Positions 1 through 11,884 of a stretch of DNA of 64,000 nucleotides are shown here, one piece after another; position 1 is the first letter of the stretch; each line of letters opens with the position of its first letter. A program made the translations under genes and the position numbers. The notes under the pieces are model-generated. The model searched no databases. It saw nothing but the letters and a program-made list of their open reading frames with translations, and had not been told where the DNA came from. The DNA is from Glebionis coronaria (Eukaryota > Streptophyta > Magnoliopsida > Asterales > Asteraceae). The stretch is taken from NCBI GenBank assembly GCA_025667525.1, contig CM046876.1:573125469-573189468 (forward strand), written 5' to 3'.

Positions 1-1779
1 TGACTTAGGTTATATTATTAATAATAATAATACACATTTTAACCTAAGTATCTTATTTCATTTTAATTAAAACATGCTACACTTTAATTAAAATGCTTAA
101 CCTATAGTTTAATTAAAATACATGAAATAATAATTAAACTATACACTATATCATATGACTTAAGAAATAAGCTTATAAACATTTAGACTTATATGTTAGC
201 TTATGTAACCAGCTTAATTCTAAATATGGAAACTTCTATTTATAGAAACTTAATTAAATAAGGCAACTAATCTATTAATGGAAACCTTCTATATATGGAA
301 ATTTATCTATTTCAGGCAGCTAATCTAATCATGGAAACCTTCTATATATGGAAACTTATTTAATTAAGGCAGTTGATCTATTTTTGGAAACTTTCTATTT
401 TTGGAAACTTTCTATTTTTGGAAACTTTCTATTTTTGGAAACTTTCTATTTTTGGTAACTTTCTATTTTTGGAAACTTTCTATTTTTGGAAACTTTCTAT
501 TTTTGGAAACTTTCTATTTTTGGAAACCTGCTATTTTTGGAAAGTTACTTATTATTACACAGTAAGTATAATAATACATGAAATACCAGTAATACTTAAT
601 CAGATTAATCAAAATACAAGATAAACACAGTTTAAGGCTTTAAACAGTAAACCATGACCTAAAACATACAAAGTAAGCTAAGACGAGACATAAAACCCAG
701 TACGTAATCAGTGAATCGATACTTATACACGTGTGTATTCATGTAGCGTTAGTGATCCAGAAGTAGGAGTCTTTCTTCCGTTCATTCACTGGACTTGAGG
801 TACGGATTCCCGTCCTTTCAGTATGGACATTCTTTCCTTATTAGGATTTCCCCGTATGCAGCCAACTGTTTTCCCCAGTAATTGTTTTATTGTTTTGAAC
901 TGCTTATGTTTAATTAGCATAATCTATAGCCATATACAAGCATGACCAGTTTCACCTAGTTATGGAGGTACCATAACCATAACATTGGAGGCACCAATGT
1001 TATGACTTCCCCACGGCGGAGTGATTGCTCGTGGCGTCCCTTTTCAGTTTTGGCCATATTATTATATCATGTGGGGCGTATGGGTGCATCCTAGTTACAT
1101 GTTTTATTCAGTATATCATGGTGAATGTGGTGTGTGCCTTGCATCCTTCACAAGGAGTTGATCCCTCCTACCCAAACCAGTATATTAATTAGAGGCATCC
1201 CCTCTAATCAGCATGATGAGGTCACCCCTCCAAGTATTCATGCACGTGACCTTTTCATGACCTATATGGGCTATGGTATATTTATGTTAAAACAGTTTTC
1301 ATAAGATAAACATAAGGTTTTTCAAACTATAAAACCAGTTTTCTTAATACTTAACCAGTTTTACTCAGAACTTAGTCTTCCGCTGTTATATGTTACATGC
1401 TTATCCTATTTCATGCTATATTGTACATCCGTGCACTGAGCGTCTTGCTCAGCCGTTTTCCTTTTCATGTTCCCAAAACGGCAGGTACTCAGGGACGCTC
1501 GTAGATCTCAAACGTACGTGCATATGGATTGGAAGCTTTACTGTCTTTCTTTACTTTATGCATTTCCTTTACTTTAATACAGTTTGCTATGGACATTGTT
1601 TCGTCCTTTCCTTTACAGTATTTATGTTTGTGTGTGATGAGCTCTACTTTGGGGTTACCGATGTTTGATTCCGGTATTTCCCTTTTATGGTCAAATAATG
1701 CTTAGACATTTATCCTTGTATGCTTTGATGACACGCCATGATTATGCGTAAGATTCCATTTCCAAAATGGGGTGTTACA
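1..1779. mobile_element. Gypsy-type LTR, 5' end outside window
   Basis: The stretch is non-coding and ends in GGGGTGTTACA at 1769-1779, the usual 3' terminus of plant Gypsy LTRs (TGTAAC...GTTACA). Base 1780 opens directly into Copia reverse-transcriptase codons, so this LTR inserted into, or recombined within, the Copia pol that follows. No gag or pol of its own is visible, so it could be a solo LTR or the 3' LTR of an element lying to the left. Call by terminus and context; the subfamily is not determined. Confidence 0.6.
378..543. repeat. 17-bp minisatellite, 10 units
   Basis: Ten head-to-tail units of 17 bp built on CTATTTTTGGAAACTTT. All start positions are spaced exactly 17 bp apart, with only a GGTAAC variant and a changed last unit. 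Looser relatives of the unit (CTATATATGGAAA and similar) lie at 230-350, so the array seems to have expanded from a degenerate precursor. Because 17 is not a multiple of 3, the 83-residue open frame across it repeats every 17 residues; it is not a gene. Confidence 0.9.
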
Positions 1780-3849
1780 TCTAGTATGGAGATCGTCAGG
1801 GACCAAAGTCGCAAGACTCTGACAGTGTCACAATACGAGTACGTTTCTAAAGTTTTAAACAAGTTTAGAATAGACAATGGGAAATCGGTATAGATGCCAT
1901 TGGGTGGGCACTTCAAGCTGCTGTTAAAGGATTTCCCGGATAGGGATTGTGATGATCAAACGATGAGTGGGGTGCCTTATTCAATAGCAGTTGGGAGCTT
2001 AATGTACTTGATGGTGTGCACAGGCCAGACATATCGTATGTAGTAAGTGTAGTTAGTAGATATTTGGAGAATCCGGGTAAACTTCATCAGGAAGCAATGA
2101 AATGGATCATGAAATATTTGCAGGGCACTATAAATGTGGGTTTAGTGTATGTGACAAATCGTGGCAACCATGTGGACGTAACAGACTTTGTTGATTCAGA
2201 CTACGCTAAGGTTTCGGATAAAGGTAGGTCTCTCACAAGGCCGGTCCTGAGATTTTTGATGCCCTGGGCGAACTGGTAAAATTATACCCCGACTAAAATA
2301 ACGTAAACGAACAACTAGCGAGATTTGGTCACGACTTGTAAGATTTTTTACGCCAAAGGGAATGGTCAAAATATGTCCCTGCTAAATGAGGTATAAACAA
2401 AGCAAAAAATAATATAAAGTCCGAATAAAATAACCATTTTCATTGAAATAAGTAGGGATGAATGGATGATACCTCAAAATGAATCAAACTTGACACTTGT
2501 TTGTTTTTTCTTCTTTTTTGACGTGTAAAAACATTTAGCGATTCCTTTATTTTATCACGAATAAAGTTTTAATTTTTAATTTCCAGACAATTATACATTC
2601 AAATGCACAAATTATACACTCAGACGATTATCAATCACGAGGTATTTTCATCAACGTTATCTCGACTATTTCCGCCTTTAGATTTTGCTTTGTATATTTT
2701 TTTTGGTCAGTCATCGTAATAAGTATTCGCTTTACATTTTGATCGCGATCAACTAAAAGAGATTTGATATAGGTTTTCTTTGATTTGTGTATTTTCAAAA
2801 TAAATAGTTATTCTAAAAGTAAGTGAACATAAATTATATGGGCAATTTCATATATATTACTTTATTTTTAAAATCAATTTCATATATATATATATAAACA
2901 ATTAAATATGCTTAAAAATTATTTTATATTATCCATTTAATAGTTGCATTTTAGATATATATAAATTGATTTTCAAAATAAAATTATATATGAAATTAAT
3001 CCTAAATTATACTGTAAGAAATTACTCAATTACTCAAAAACGTTTGAAGAATGAAATAGTACTTTGATCTCTAATCTTCTATGCAAAAGTTTTGTTTCCA
3101 GTAAGTAGAAAAACTACAAAAATGAAGTCTTCTTTTAGTGTAATAAGTGAAAACTAAAAATTGAGAAATATATTAAAGTTGGGTTCAAAAAGCCGCTCTA
3201 TTTACACATCACGTGACTACCTCACGACAAAACAAATATCATTTGTTTTCTTCTCTTTCTTGTTTTTCGTCTTCCTCAATACCCCCAAACTGAACTTGTT
3301 TGTGTTCATTCATATTCAGCTTTAAATTCCTTCAATTTATAAATGTTCTTATATATACAAATCAAAAAAACATGCCCCTGCTTGTGTGATGCCCTAGGCG
3401 GTCGCCCTGACTGACCATAGCTAGATCCGGGCCTGGTCTCTCACTGGTTACAAATTTTAGTACACGGATGTATTGCAAGCTAAAAGGAAATTCTACAACA
3501 CTTGGTGGCTCTTTCAACTACAAAAGCGGAGTATATGGCCCTTATGGAGGCTGTAAAAGAAGTTATTTGGCTAAGGGGAGTCTTGGAAGAGTTTGTCATG
3601 AAACTTAACGTTGTGGCAGTTAATTGTGATAATCAGGACGCGATTCAATTATCGCGGAATCATGTTTTACATGAAAGGACTAAGCACATCAATGTGCGCT
3701 ATCACTTTATCAAAGAAGTCTTGGAAGTGAGTACGGTCGAAGTTCTGAAGGTGGCAACTAAACACAATGTTGCAGATGCCTTGACGAAGGTGGTATCTAG
3801 ACGTAAATTACAATACTACTTGAAGTTGTTGAGTGTTAGGATAGGCTAA
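1780..3849 (+). pseudogene. Copia-I pol remnant (RT and RNase H), split by a transposon
   Basis: Translation from 1780 gives the end of a Ty1/Copia reverse transcriptase (MEIVRD, TVSQYEYVSKVLNKF, VGSLMYL, CTRPDIS, RYLENPGKLH) running into RNase H. The frame breaks by one base near 2023, between VCT and RPDIS, and a stop lies before MPLGGHF. At 2236 the frame is interrupted by a hAT-like insertion and resumes at 3436-3444 (RSLTGYKF). It then continues through TKAEYMAL, NCDNQDAIQLS, RTKHINVRYHF and NVADALTK to a stop at 3849. Gag, protease and integrase lie outside the window or were removed by the Gypsy LTR. A purine tract (GAGGTGGAAA, 3859-3868) and an LTR start follow. Confidence 0.9.
2237..3435. 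mobile_element. hAT-like non-autonomous DNA transposon
   Basis: The insert begins CAAGGCCGGTCCTG and ends CCGGATC-neighbouring CCGGGCCTG, giving imperfect terminal inverted repeats that start with CA. It is flanked by an exact 8-bp duplication GTCTCTCA (2229-2236 and 3436-3443), the size typical of hAT elements. Removing the insert plus one duplication restores the Copia RNase H frame. A subterminal motif, GATGCCCTGGGCG near the left end and GATGCCCTAGGCG near the right, recurs in direct orientation. The 1.2-kb body is AT-rich with no transposase ORF, so mobilisation would have needed a transposase in trans. Confidence 0.8.
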
Positions 3850-3869
3850 TACAAGTCTGAGGTGGAAAT

Positions 3870-3941
3870 TGTTATGCTATAGTCTTTATTAGCCTACCTC
3901 GATCCCTAGGGGTTAAGTGTCGAGTTCACTAAATAGCTAAG
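3870..3941 (+). mobile_element. Start of Copia-I 3' LTR, interrupted by Copia-II
   Basis: Directly after the purine tract the sequence begins TGTTATGC, a plausible Copia LTR start. It runs only 72 bp before Copia-II inserts after CTAAG. The rest of this LTR should resume at 11806 after the second CTAAG. Its true end is not visible, probably within 11806-11950. Confidence 0.55.
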
Positions 3942-4700
3942 TGAAAGTTTATGGACTTATATTTAATAGTCGTGTATTAGGATCGAACTCGAGACTACAG
4001 GATTGCACACAATACGTATAGAGTTAATTTATTTAATAAGTATACTTATATGTTTATTAAATTAAATCGAGCTATAACTTTAACGAACGTTAAGTATTAA
4101 GAGTTAAGGTTTAACGGTCGTTGTGGAATAAAATAGAAGAGGAAATAAGGCTCCAGAACACCCTTTAGGGGATGTCGACCGTCGGTTATACACAAGGGGG
4201 GGAGAAAAGATTTCTTGCCTTCTTTGTTTATCTTGGGGACCAAGTTTTCTAGGCCTATATAAACACCCCTTAAGCCTTCATAATTTTTATCCCTCTCCAC
4301 TCTTTCTCTCTTGCGATCGCCGGCCAAACACACCCTTAGGGTTCTTTGGTTTTCGATTTAGCTTATAATAAAGTCCTAGCCCCTCTCTAGGGTTGTTGGG
4401 TTGATTTTACACTAGACGTTGAAGCTCGGTTTACACGTACTAGCATTACGGTTAACTCGTCGTAATACGTGTGTACAAGAACGTAATATAGTCTTACTTT
4501 AGACTATATCTTGGTGATTCGATATAAACCCTAATTCGATGAATTTATTCTTGTTCGTGGGAATTGCTTTGCAAAAGGTATGTAACCCTAATTCGATTAA
4601 TTATAATTGTGTTATTATGATATTGTTAAATTGTTTCCGCTATATGTGCTTTGATCTTTGTTAGGGTTTTAATAATTGTTATAAACTATATAAACCTTCA
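3942..4700 (+). repeat. Copia-II 5' LTR
   Basis: 759-bp direct repeat of 11032-11800. A TATA box (TATATAAAC, 4256-4264) lies inside and would drive transcription of the element. The last 320 bp reappear as a separate fragment at 44254-44576. Confidence 0.95.
4256..4264 (+). promoter_or_regulatory. TATA box of Copia-II 5' LTR
   Basis: TATATAAAC, conserved at 11361-11369 in the 3' LTR, with a CT-rich stretch about 40 bp downstream. Expected position for the U3/R boundary; the start site itself is inferred. Confidence 0.6.
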
Positions 4701-4701
4701 G

Positions 4702-4715
4702 TGGCATTGAGAGCC
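4702..4715 (+). other. Primer binding site of Copia-II
   Basis: TGGCATTGAGAGCC starts one base after the LTR. It resembles the initiator-Met tRNA primer site of plant Copia elements (TGGTATCAGAGC) with several differences. Confidence 0.6.
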
Positions 4716-6220
4716 GTTTTAACATGTTATATCAAAAATCTAAATTTTTTAACTACTAATTGTTTTGAGTTAAAAGTTTTATAGTTTTCTTAAAAATTTA
4801 AGGTTTTGTTTTTTTTTAATATTCGGTTTGGCCGAATTTTTTATAAATTTTTTTTGAAACCCTAAATTGCATGTTGTATGATTTTAGATGAAATTGCATG
4901 ATTAATTGTTATGTCATGTAGATTATTGGCTACGATCCCTAGAGATTTAATTGTTAAGAGATGTGGGTGGATACATGATGAACATGCATGTTTTTTCATG
5001 GATCATAAAAATTGAATGTGCTACGTGTTTTATTTTGTTTCAATAAATCTAGAATTAGGGAAGACTTTTTATGAACATAAAAATCCTAAATTTTAAACTT
5101 ATTGAATAAAATCATATGCATGCGGCTATTTGATTTATTTATTGCACATATAAATTGTTATTACGTGTTTATGATTTTTTTTGTACCTTATTATTTTCAT
5201 GCATTTTTAATTGTATGTTGTAAACAATGGGTAATTTTTTTAAGAAAAATAATATGGACTAAATCATATTAAAATTAAGATTTGTTTTGAGATCTAAATT
5301 ACATAGAATTACGCTGATTGGTGATTTGCAATAATAATTTAACGGCCTACTCCTTTTGACAAACTATAAAGTGGGTATAACGCGTTGCTGGTCATGTACC
5401 CTTCTAAAGAAGGAGGTTACGCCATTGTCGTTGACCAAATTCCCAGCTTGCCTGTGCGTCAAACTGAAATTACTTACGACTATTATTTGCATTATACCTT
5501 AAGGTTGATTTACCGCAAATTCACATCCGAAACACAATGAATAAGGTTATTACTTTGTGCTTTAGCCGAGTTCTAGAAAAAGTATGTTGTGAATAGTTGT
5601 GGGTAAAATCATTAATTGGTTTTAACCAATACCTCAACATAATATATGTAGAAATTTAGTCTCGTGAATTTTTTTACTAAATATATTATTAAACTTATGA
5701 TATGGAGATGTATGCATGCTTCTCCATACATTGATTATGACATCAAATTTATACCCTTTAAATTTAAGTCGAATGCCATCTAATTGACGGACACTTGAAG
5801 TTACAATGTCGTCATATGAGATTTTGGACAATGTTGTGATGGAAAGAAAACTTTTCATAGAATGAGAATTCGCATGATAAGTTTTACGTTCTTTATATTA
5901 GACGACTTAATTAAGTTACTCAGTGAGATCTAGAAATTTAAGGCATACAGAGGGGATGAAACATGTTTACAATGCAAAACGGTTTTTTTGGCAATGTAAA
6001 TCCCTAAAATATCTAGAAATTGCAAATTGTTTGTCAATTGAATTGTTCGACAATATGTTGAATACGTTCATTACTAGCAGATCGACTAATGTAATGGATT
6101 TATGTCAATATAGGTTCTAGGTTCAAGGGAAATACTATGGTTAATTAATTTACCGGGGTAATTTTATTTTCTTGAAAGTATTTATCGAAAATACTAATAT
6201 TTTAACTTATTTCTGTAGAA
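4716..6220 (+). other. Copia-II untranslated leader
   Basis: About 1.5 kb of AT-rich sequence between primer site and gag. No ORF with recognisable motifs; the short open frames here have no family signature. Confidence 0.6.
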
Positions 6221-7080
6221 ATGGCTCAACCCGACAATAAAATTTTTAAGTACTGCGTTCAAAACGTTTTTTGATTGTCCAGAACTTACTGGCCCAAACA
6301 TCAATGATTGTTATCCCTCCCTAAGAATTGTTCTGAGAGTAGCGAGTACTATTGATTACTTGTCCACGGCCGACCTTGCTGAAGGAGCTTCGGATGCCGA
6401 AAGGCTCGCACATCGTGTGGAACTAAAGAAGCACTCTGATGTGGCTTGTTTGATGCTTGGGAAAATGTCACCTTATGCTACAAAAGAAGTTTGATCTTTA
6501 TCCTCCCATGCGCATGCTTGAAGAACTCAAGGCTATGTTTGAGAAGCCCCAAGCTGTGGAGATCTACGATTTAGTAGATGCTTTGCATAAATGTAAGCAA
6601 TCCCCTGGGAAATCCGTAAGTGCACACTATATGGAAATGAGAGGTTACATGGAATATCTCATTTCACTTGGGAAACCCTATGATAATGATATGGCTATTA
6701 ACTTGATCAATAGGCCCCTTAACAAGAACTTTAATGATTTTGTTAGGAACTATAATATGCATTTCACGGGGAAGACAGTAAATGATTTGCATGCAATGCT
6801 CATTGACTATGAAAAAGGGTTAAAGGATAAGGAGTCTACCTCTACTCCTCAAGTACTTAACATACAAAAGGGTAGAGTGACTAAGCCAAAATTGCAAGTG
6901 AACAAAAAGATGAAAGGTAAAGGCAAAGGTGATAAATGCAAGCAAGTTGCGACTAATAAAAAGCCTAAGCCGAACTTTGATAAGAAGAATCAATCTCAAA
7001 AGGATTAGACTTGTCACCATTGCGGCGCCAATGGTCACTGAAAGAGGAGTTGTCCTCTTTACCTCGATGAGTTGCGATAA
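6221..7080 (+). pseudogene. Copia-II gag (frameshifted)
   Basis: Starts at ATGGCTCAACC (6221) after a clear leader. The first reading frame stops after about 16 codons. The Gag sequence (LTGPNINDCYPSLRIVLR) continues in another frame, and a second shift near 6480 leads into the longest piece, 6457-7008. That piece carries the conserved Copia Gag pattern of a helical core (SVSAHYMEMRGYMEYL, NYNMHFTGKTVNDLHAML) followed by a very lysine-rich stretch. Beyond its stop the same frame encodes a CCHC zinc knuckle (C-x2-C-x4-H-x4-C, 7012-7053) that is intact except for TGA at the codon after the histidine, where Trp is usual. Gag would form the cytoplasmic particle; this copy cannot. Confidence 0.85.
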
Positions 7081-10000
7081 GTTAAGCGAAAGAAGTCTGA
7101 GTTAAGTGCTGCAACTTCAGGTAACTTGTTTATGATTGAATTATTTAATCTAACATACAAGTTAAATTCCTGGGTATATGATACGGGATGCGGTATTAAC
7201 ATTTGTAATACGCTTCAAGGGTTTCAGCTGGAAAAGAAGCTATCCCATAGGGAGCAATATCTACAAGTGGGCAATAGAGCACAAACAGTTGTTGAAGCTA
7301 TATGAACGTTTAATTTAGTTTTACCTTCGGGTTTAGTACTGATTTTAAACAATTGTCATTATGCACCTTCTATTGTTAGAGGTGTCATTTCCTTTTCTTG
7401 TTTGTTAGATCTTGGATTTATTCACACTATTGATAATAATGGAGTTTCTGTTTTCAAATATGGTATTTTTTTATTTTAATGCAATTGTTGTGAACGGTGT
7501 GTTTGAAATTGACATACATGATAATGATTCTAAGTATAATAATAATTATGTCTTTAGTATGAATAAGAAGAGAAAGTTAGACAAGAACTCTTCTTATCTT
7601 TGGCATTGTAGACTTGCCCATATTGAGAAGACTCGCATACAAAAGCTTCAACGTGAAGGTCTTTTGGAAAATATCAATGATGAATCATTTGATAAATGTG
7701 AGTCTTATGTCTCTAGAAAGATGACCAAGAAACCTTTTAATAGCAATATTGAAAGGGCTACTGATCTACTTGGTTTAATACACACCGATGTGTGTGGACC
7801 GCTTAGACATGTGTCAAGGAAAGGTGCTAGCTACTTCTTAACATTTACGGATGATTATAGCCGTTATGGTTATGTTTATTTACTTAAGTATAAACATGAG
7901 GTATTTGAAACATTCATAGTGTTTAAAGCAGAAGAAGAATTGCAACTAGGAAAGAAGATCAAAGCTCTTCGATCTGATAGAGGTGGTGAGTACTTAAGTC
8001 AAGAGTTTAAAGATTATCTAAGTGAGAACGGAATTGTTCAGAATCTTACTTCTCATTATACTCCACAACAAAATGGTGTATCCGAAAGGAGAAATCATAC
8101 ACTATTAGATATGGTGCGATCTATGTTTAATCTTACAACTTTGCCATTTTCCTTTTGGGACTATGTCTTAGAATCTACGGTTCGTATTTTAAATATGGTT
8201 CCCACGAAGAAGGTAAATAAGACACCATATGAACTATGGCATGACAAAAAGCCATACTTGTCTTATTTAAAGGTCTAGGGTTGCGAGGTGTATGTGAAAC
8301 GTGACTCGGGTGATAAACTCCAACAAACGATCTGTGAAATGTATCTTTGTAGGATACTCTAAGGAAACTATAGGTTACTACTTTTATTATCCACCTGAGA
8401 ACAAATTTATTGTTGCTAGGTATGGAGACTTCCTTGAAAGTGCTCTTGTAAATTAAGAATTCAGTGGGAGAAATTGTGATCTAGAAGAGAGTCATATGAA
8501 TACATTGCCTTCTAAAAATACTAGCGAAATAATTTCTATAGAACCAAAATGTCTTGGAGTTCCACCGGAAATAATTCCTCTACGTAGGTCTGAAAGGACA
8601 ATACGTGCACCAAGCTAACTATGTCTTAACATAGAGGATAATGATGAAGAAGTTGGGGATCTTGGAGAACCTGCTAATTATAAATCCGCGATGCTTGATC
8701 CTGAAAATGATAAGTGGATGGTTGCTATGAATGAGGAAATGAAATCCATGAAAGTTAATGAGGTTTAGATTCTTGTAGATCCACCACCAAATGCTAAAGT
8801 AGTGAGACATAAGTGGATATACAAGAAGAAAACTGACATGGATGTCAAAACACAATCCTATAAAGCTCGTTTAGTAGCTAAAGGTTTTACTCAAACTTTT
8901 GGCGTAGACTACGAGGAGACGTTTTCTCCTGTAGCAGACTTAAGAGCTATTAGGATTCTCATAGCTAGAGCAACATACTATGACTATGAGATATGGCAAA
9001 TGGATGTTAAAACTGCCTTCTTGAACGGTCGCTTAGATGAAGATATCTATATGCAACAACCAGAAGGGTATGTTGATCCTAAATACCCAAAACGCGTGTG
9101 TAAACTTCAAAGATCTATTTATGGTTTGAAGCAAGCATCACATTAATGGAATAAACGATTTGATGAAGAAATCAAGAAGTTTGGATTCATTCAAAATCAT
9201 GATGAGCCATGAGTATATCGCAAAGCTAGTGGGAGTGATGTAGTATTCCTAATCTTATATGTTGATGACATATTAATCATGGGAAGTAACATTCCAAGAC
9301 TTAAAGAAGTTAAGGATTATATTGGTAAATGTTTTTCTATGAAAGATTTAGGAGAAGCTGCATACATTATGGGAATCAAAATCTATTGAGATAGGAGTAG
9401 ACGGTTAATTGATCTTAGTTAAGATGCTTATATTGGAAAAATATTGAAGAAGTATAATATGCATAATTCCAAGAAAGGTTTTCAACCTATGGAAGTTAAG
9501 CATAATCTAAGTCATGAGATGGATGCATCTACTCTTGAAGAGGAGGCTTACATGCGAAAGGTGCCTTATGCTTCAGCTGTATGATCTATTATGTATGTTG
9601 TAAGATGCACAAGGCCTGATGTGGCGTTTGCTCAGAACTTGGTTAGTCGTTACCAATAGAATCCAGGGAAGCTCCACTAGACTGTTGTTAAACATATTCT
9701 AAAGTATTTAAGGAGTACGAAAGATATGTTTTTGGTATTTGGGGGAAAACCAGACACAAAACTGAATGTAACAGGTTTATGTGATGCGTCCTGTGATAAA
9801 GACGATACAAAGTCTCATACGAGTTATGTGTTTTTTTATCAATAGAGGAGCAGTTGACCGGAAGAGCAAGAAGCAGACAACTATTGCAATGGATGCTACT
9901 AAATGTGAGTACATGGTTGCTTCAGAAGCTACAATGGAAGCTATTTGGATTAGGAAGTTTATTGAAGATCTTGGAGTGATGCCTTTAATCAAAGAACCTA

Positions 10001-10254
10001 TTGATATGTATTGTGACAATTCTGCTGCAATCATATTCGCCAATGATTCTGGAATCATGAAAGGCGCCAGATACTTTAAGCGTAGATATCACTACGTTCT
10101 AGAACAAGTTGAAGCTCGTGAAATCAAATTATTAAAAGTTCGCACAGATGATAACGTAGCTGGTCCTTTAACTAAGGCGTTGCCTGGAGGAAAGGTTATT
10201 GAACATGCCAAAAGCATTGGGCTTCAATTAGCTAGCGATTTCGTGCAATAAATA
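7081..10254 (+). pseudogene. Copia-II pol (protease, integrase, RT, RNase H), decayed
   Basis: Domain order is Ty1/Copia. The protease site reads WVYDTGCGINIC (near 7162-7200; DSG is more usual). The integrase begins with the zinc motif LWHCRLAH, whose second half KCESYVS has Tyr for the usual Cys, followed by HTDVCGP, TFTDDYSRYGY and YTPQQNGVSERRN (7412-8278). Reverse transcriptase includes YKARLVAKGFTQ, MDVKTAFLNG, YGLKQAS and the catalytic YVDD (9258-9269). RNase H has CEYMVASEATMEAIW, YCDNSAAI and NVAGPLTKALPG and ends at 10251. Stops at several places and a frameshift near 9835 (a T-run) break it. Confidence 0.93.
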
Positions 10255-11021
10255 TGTGATTAGTATTTAGATAAATGATACATTATTATTTAATGAAATA
10301 AAGTTTAAGTTACGTTTATTTTTGTTATTAATTTTTGTATCCTATTTTACATGTTTTAATCCATGAATGTTATTGTATTCTAAATGTCCGTAGTCAATTT
10401 ATTAATATGGGAGTATTATTAAATTAAGACAAATCAAAATTGCGATAGAGTATACTTGAAAGTATATTGATCGATTTTGGATGATATTCGATGAATCGAA
10501 TATTGGACTTATCCCAACTATATGATTATACTTTATGAATCTTTGTCGTTAAGTATATCATAAATAGTTATCCTCAGACCTGAAATACTAGGAAATTGTC
10601 ATGGATCTAGTGCATCTGTGTGAATAATCTAACGCTAAACGTAACTGGTAGCTATAAGGGTTATTTTCAGAAGTGTTGCAAAATCCATAGATTTTGCTTG
10701 TAGTCAATATGGAATTTATTCCTCCAAATTATTTTGGAGTTTAATACAGTTGGGCCCCTCGTGGGATTAGTAAGATGTTTGTGTGGCCACACCCAAATTT
10801 GTTTTGGTAATCTTGCTGAATTTGTGAACGAGAAACATAATGGTTAATGAAAGGAATGACTAAGATCCATATCCTTATTAACGTTGTATTAGAAATTAAA
10901 GGATAATAATAATGATGAATCATTAAAAGGTTTTTCCAGAAGACCTTACTCGATTCGTACTAGAGGCATCGGTGTGTATCTAGACGCTAACCGATGTGAT
11001 CACGCTATTTGAAATATGTCC
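10255..11021 (+). other. Copia-II non-coding 3' region
   Basis: Between the pol stop and the purine tract. AT-rich, no recognisable gene or repeat. Confidence 0.6.
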
Positions 11022-11030
11022 AAGTGGGAG
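11022..11030 (+). other. Polypurine tract of Copia-II
   Basis: AAGTGGGAG, one base before the 3' LTR start TGAATG; the standard plus-strand primer position. Confidence 0.8.
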
Positions 11031-11031
11031 T

Positions 11032-11800
11032 TGAATGTTTATGGACTTATATTTAATAGTCGTGTGTTAGGATCGAACTCGAGATTACGAGATTGCACAC
11101 AATACATACATAGTTAATTTATTTAATAAACATATAATTTAATAAATATACTTATATGTTTATTAAATTAAATCGAGCTATAACTTTAACGAACATTAAG
11201 TATTAAGAGCTATGGTTTAACGATCGTTGTGGAATAAAATAGAATAGGAAAAGAAGGCTCCGGAACACCCATTAGAGGGTGTCGACCGTCGATTATACAC
11301 AAGGGGGAGAAAATATTTCTTTCCTTATTTGTTTATCTTGGGGACCAAGTTTTCTAGGCCTATATAAACACCCCTTAAGCCTTCATAACTTTTATCCCTC
11401 TCCTCTATTTTCTCTCTTGCGATCGCCGGCCAAACACACCCTTAGGGTTCTTTTTTCAATTTAGCTTATAATCAAGTCCCAGCCCTTGTATAGGGTTGTT
11501 GAGTTGATTTTCCACTACGTTGAAGCTCGGTTTACACGTACTGGCATTACGGTTAACTCGTCGTAATACGTGTGTACAAGAACGTAATATAGTCTTACTT
11601 TAGACTATATCTTGGTGATTCGATATAACCCTAATTTGGTGAATTTGTTCTTGTTCGTGGGAATTGCTTTTCAAAAGGTATGTAACTCTAATTCGATTAA
11701 TTATAATTGTGTTATTATGATCTTGTTAAATTGTTTCCACTATACGTGCTTTGATCTTTGTTAGGGTTTCAATAATTGTTATGAGCTATATAAACCTTCA
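11032..11800 (+). repeat. Copia-II 3' LTR
   Basis: 769-bp copy of 3942-4700, ending AAACCTTCA and followed by the CTAAG duplication at 11801-11805. It carries a few small insertions relative to the 5' copy, for instance in the ATTTAATAAA-rich part near 11125-11150. Confidence 0.95.
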
Positions 11801-11884
11801 CTAAGTAGAATAAGGTCGGTCGGTTGCTTGTGTCCCAAGCCTAACCCGTTAAGGTCGGTCGGTTCCTTGTAATTATAATCGACT

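Larger units (their letters stand above)
3942..11800 (+). mobile_element. Copia-II: full-length decayed Ty1/Copia retrotransposon
   Basis: Two direct LTRs (3942-4700 and 11032-11800) begin TGAAAGTTT/TGAATGTTT and end AAACCTTCA. The 5-bp duplication CTAAG at 3937-3941 and 11801-11805 fixes the ends. Inside, in the order expected for Ty1/Copia, are a primer site, gag, protease, integrase, reverse transcriptase, RNase H and a purine tract. The LTRs differ by scattered substitutions and small indels, and the coding region carries many stops and frameshifts, so the copy is not autonomous. It sits inside the LTR of Copia-I. Confidence 0.95.

Noticed and set aside
378..543. CRISPR-like array
   Set aside because: Direct 17-bp repeats without spacers in a plant nuclear sequence; a minisatellite.
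4500..4600. Interstitial telomere repeats (CCCTAA)
   Set aside because: Isolated CCCTAA words in LTRs, not tandem.
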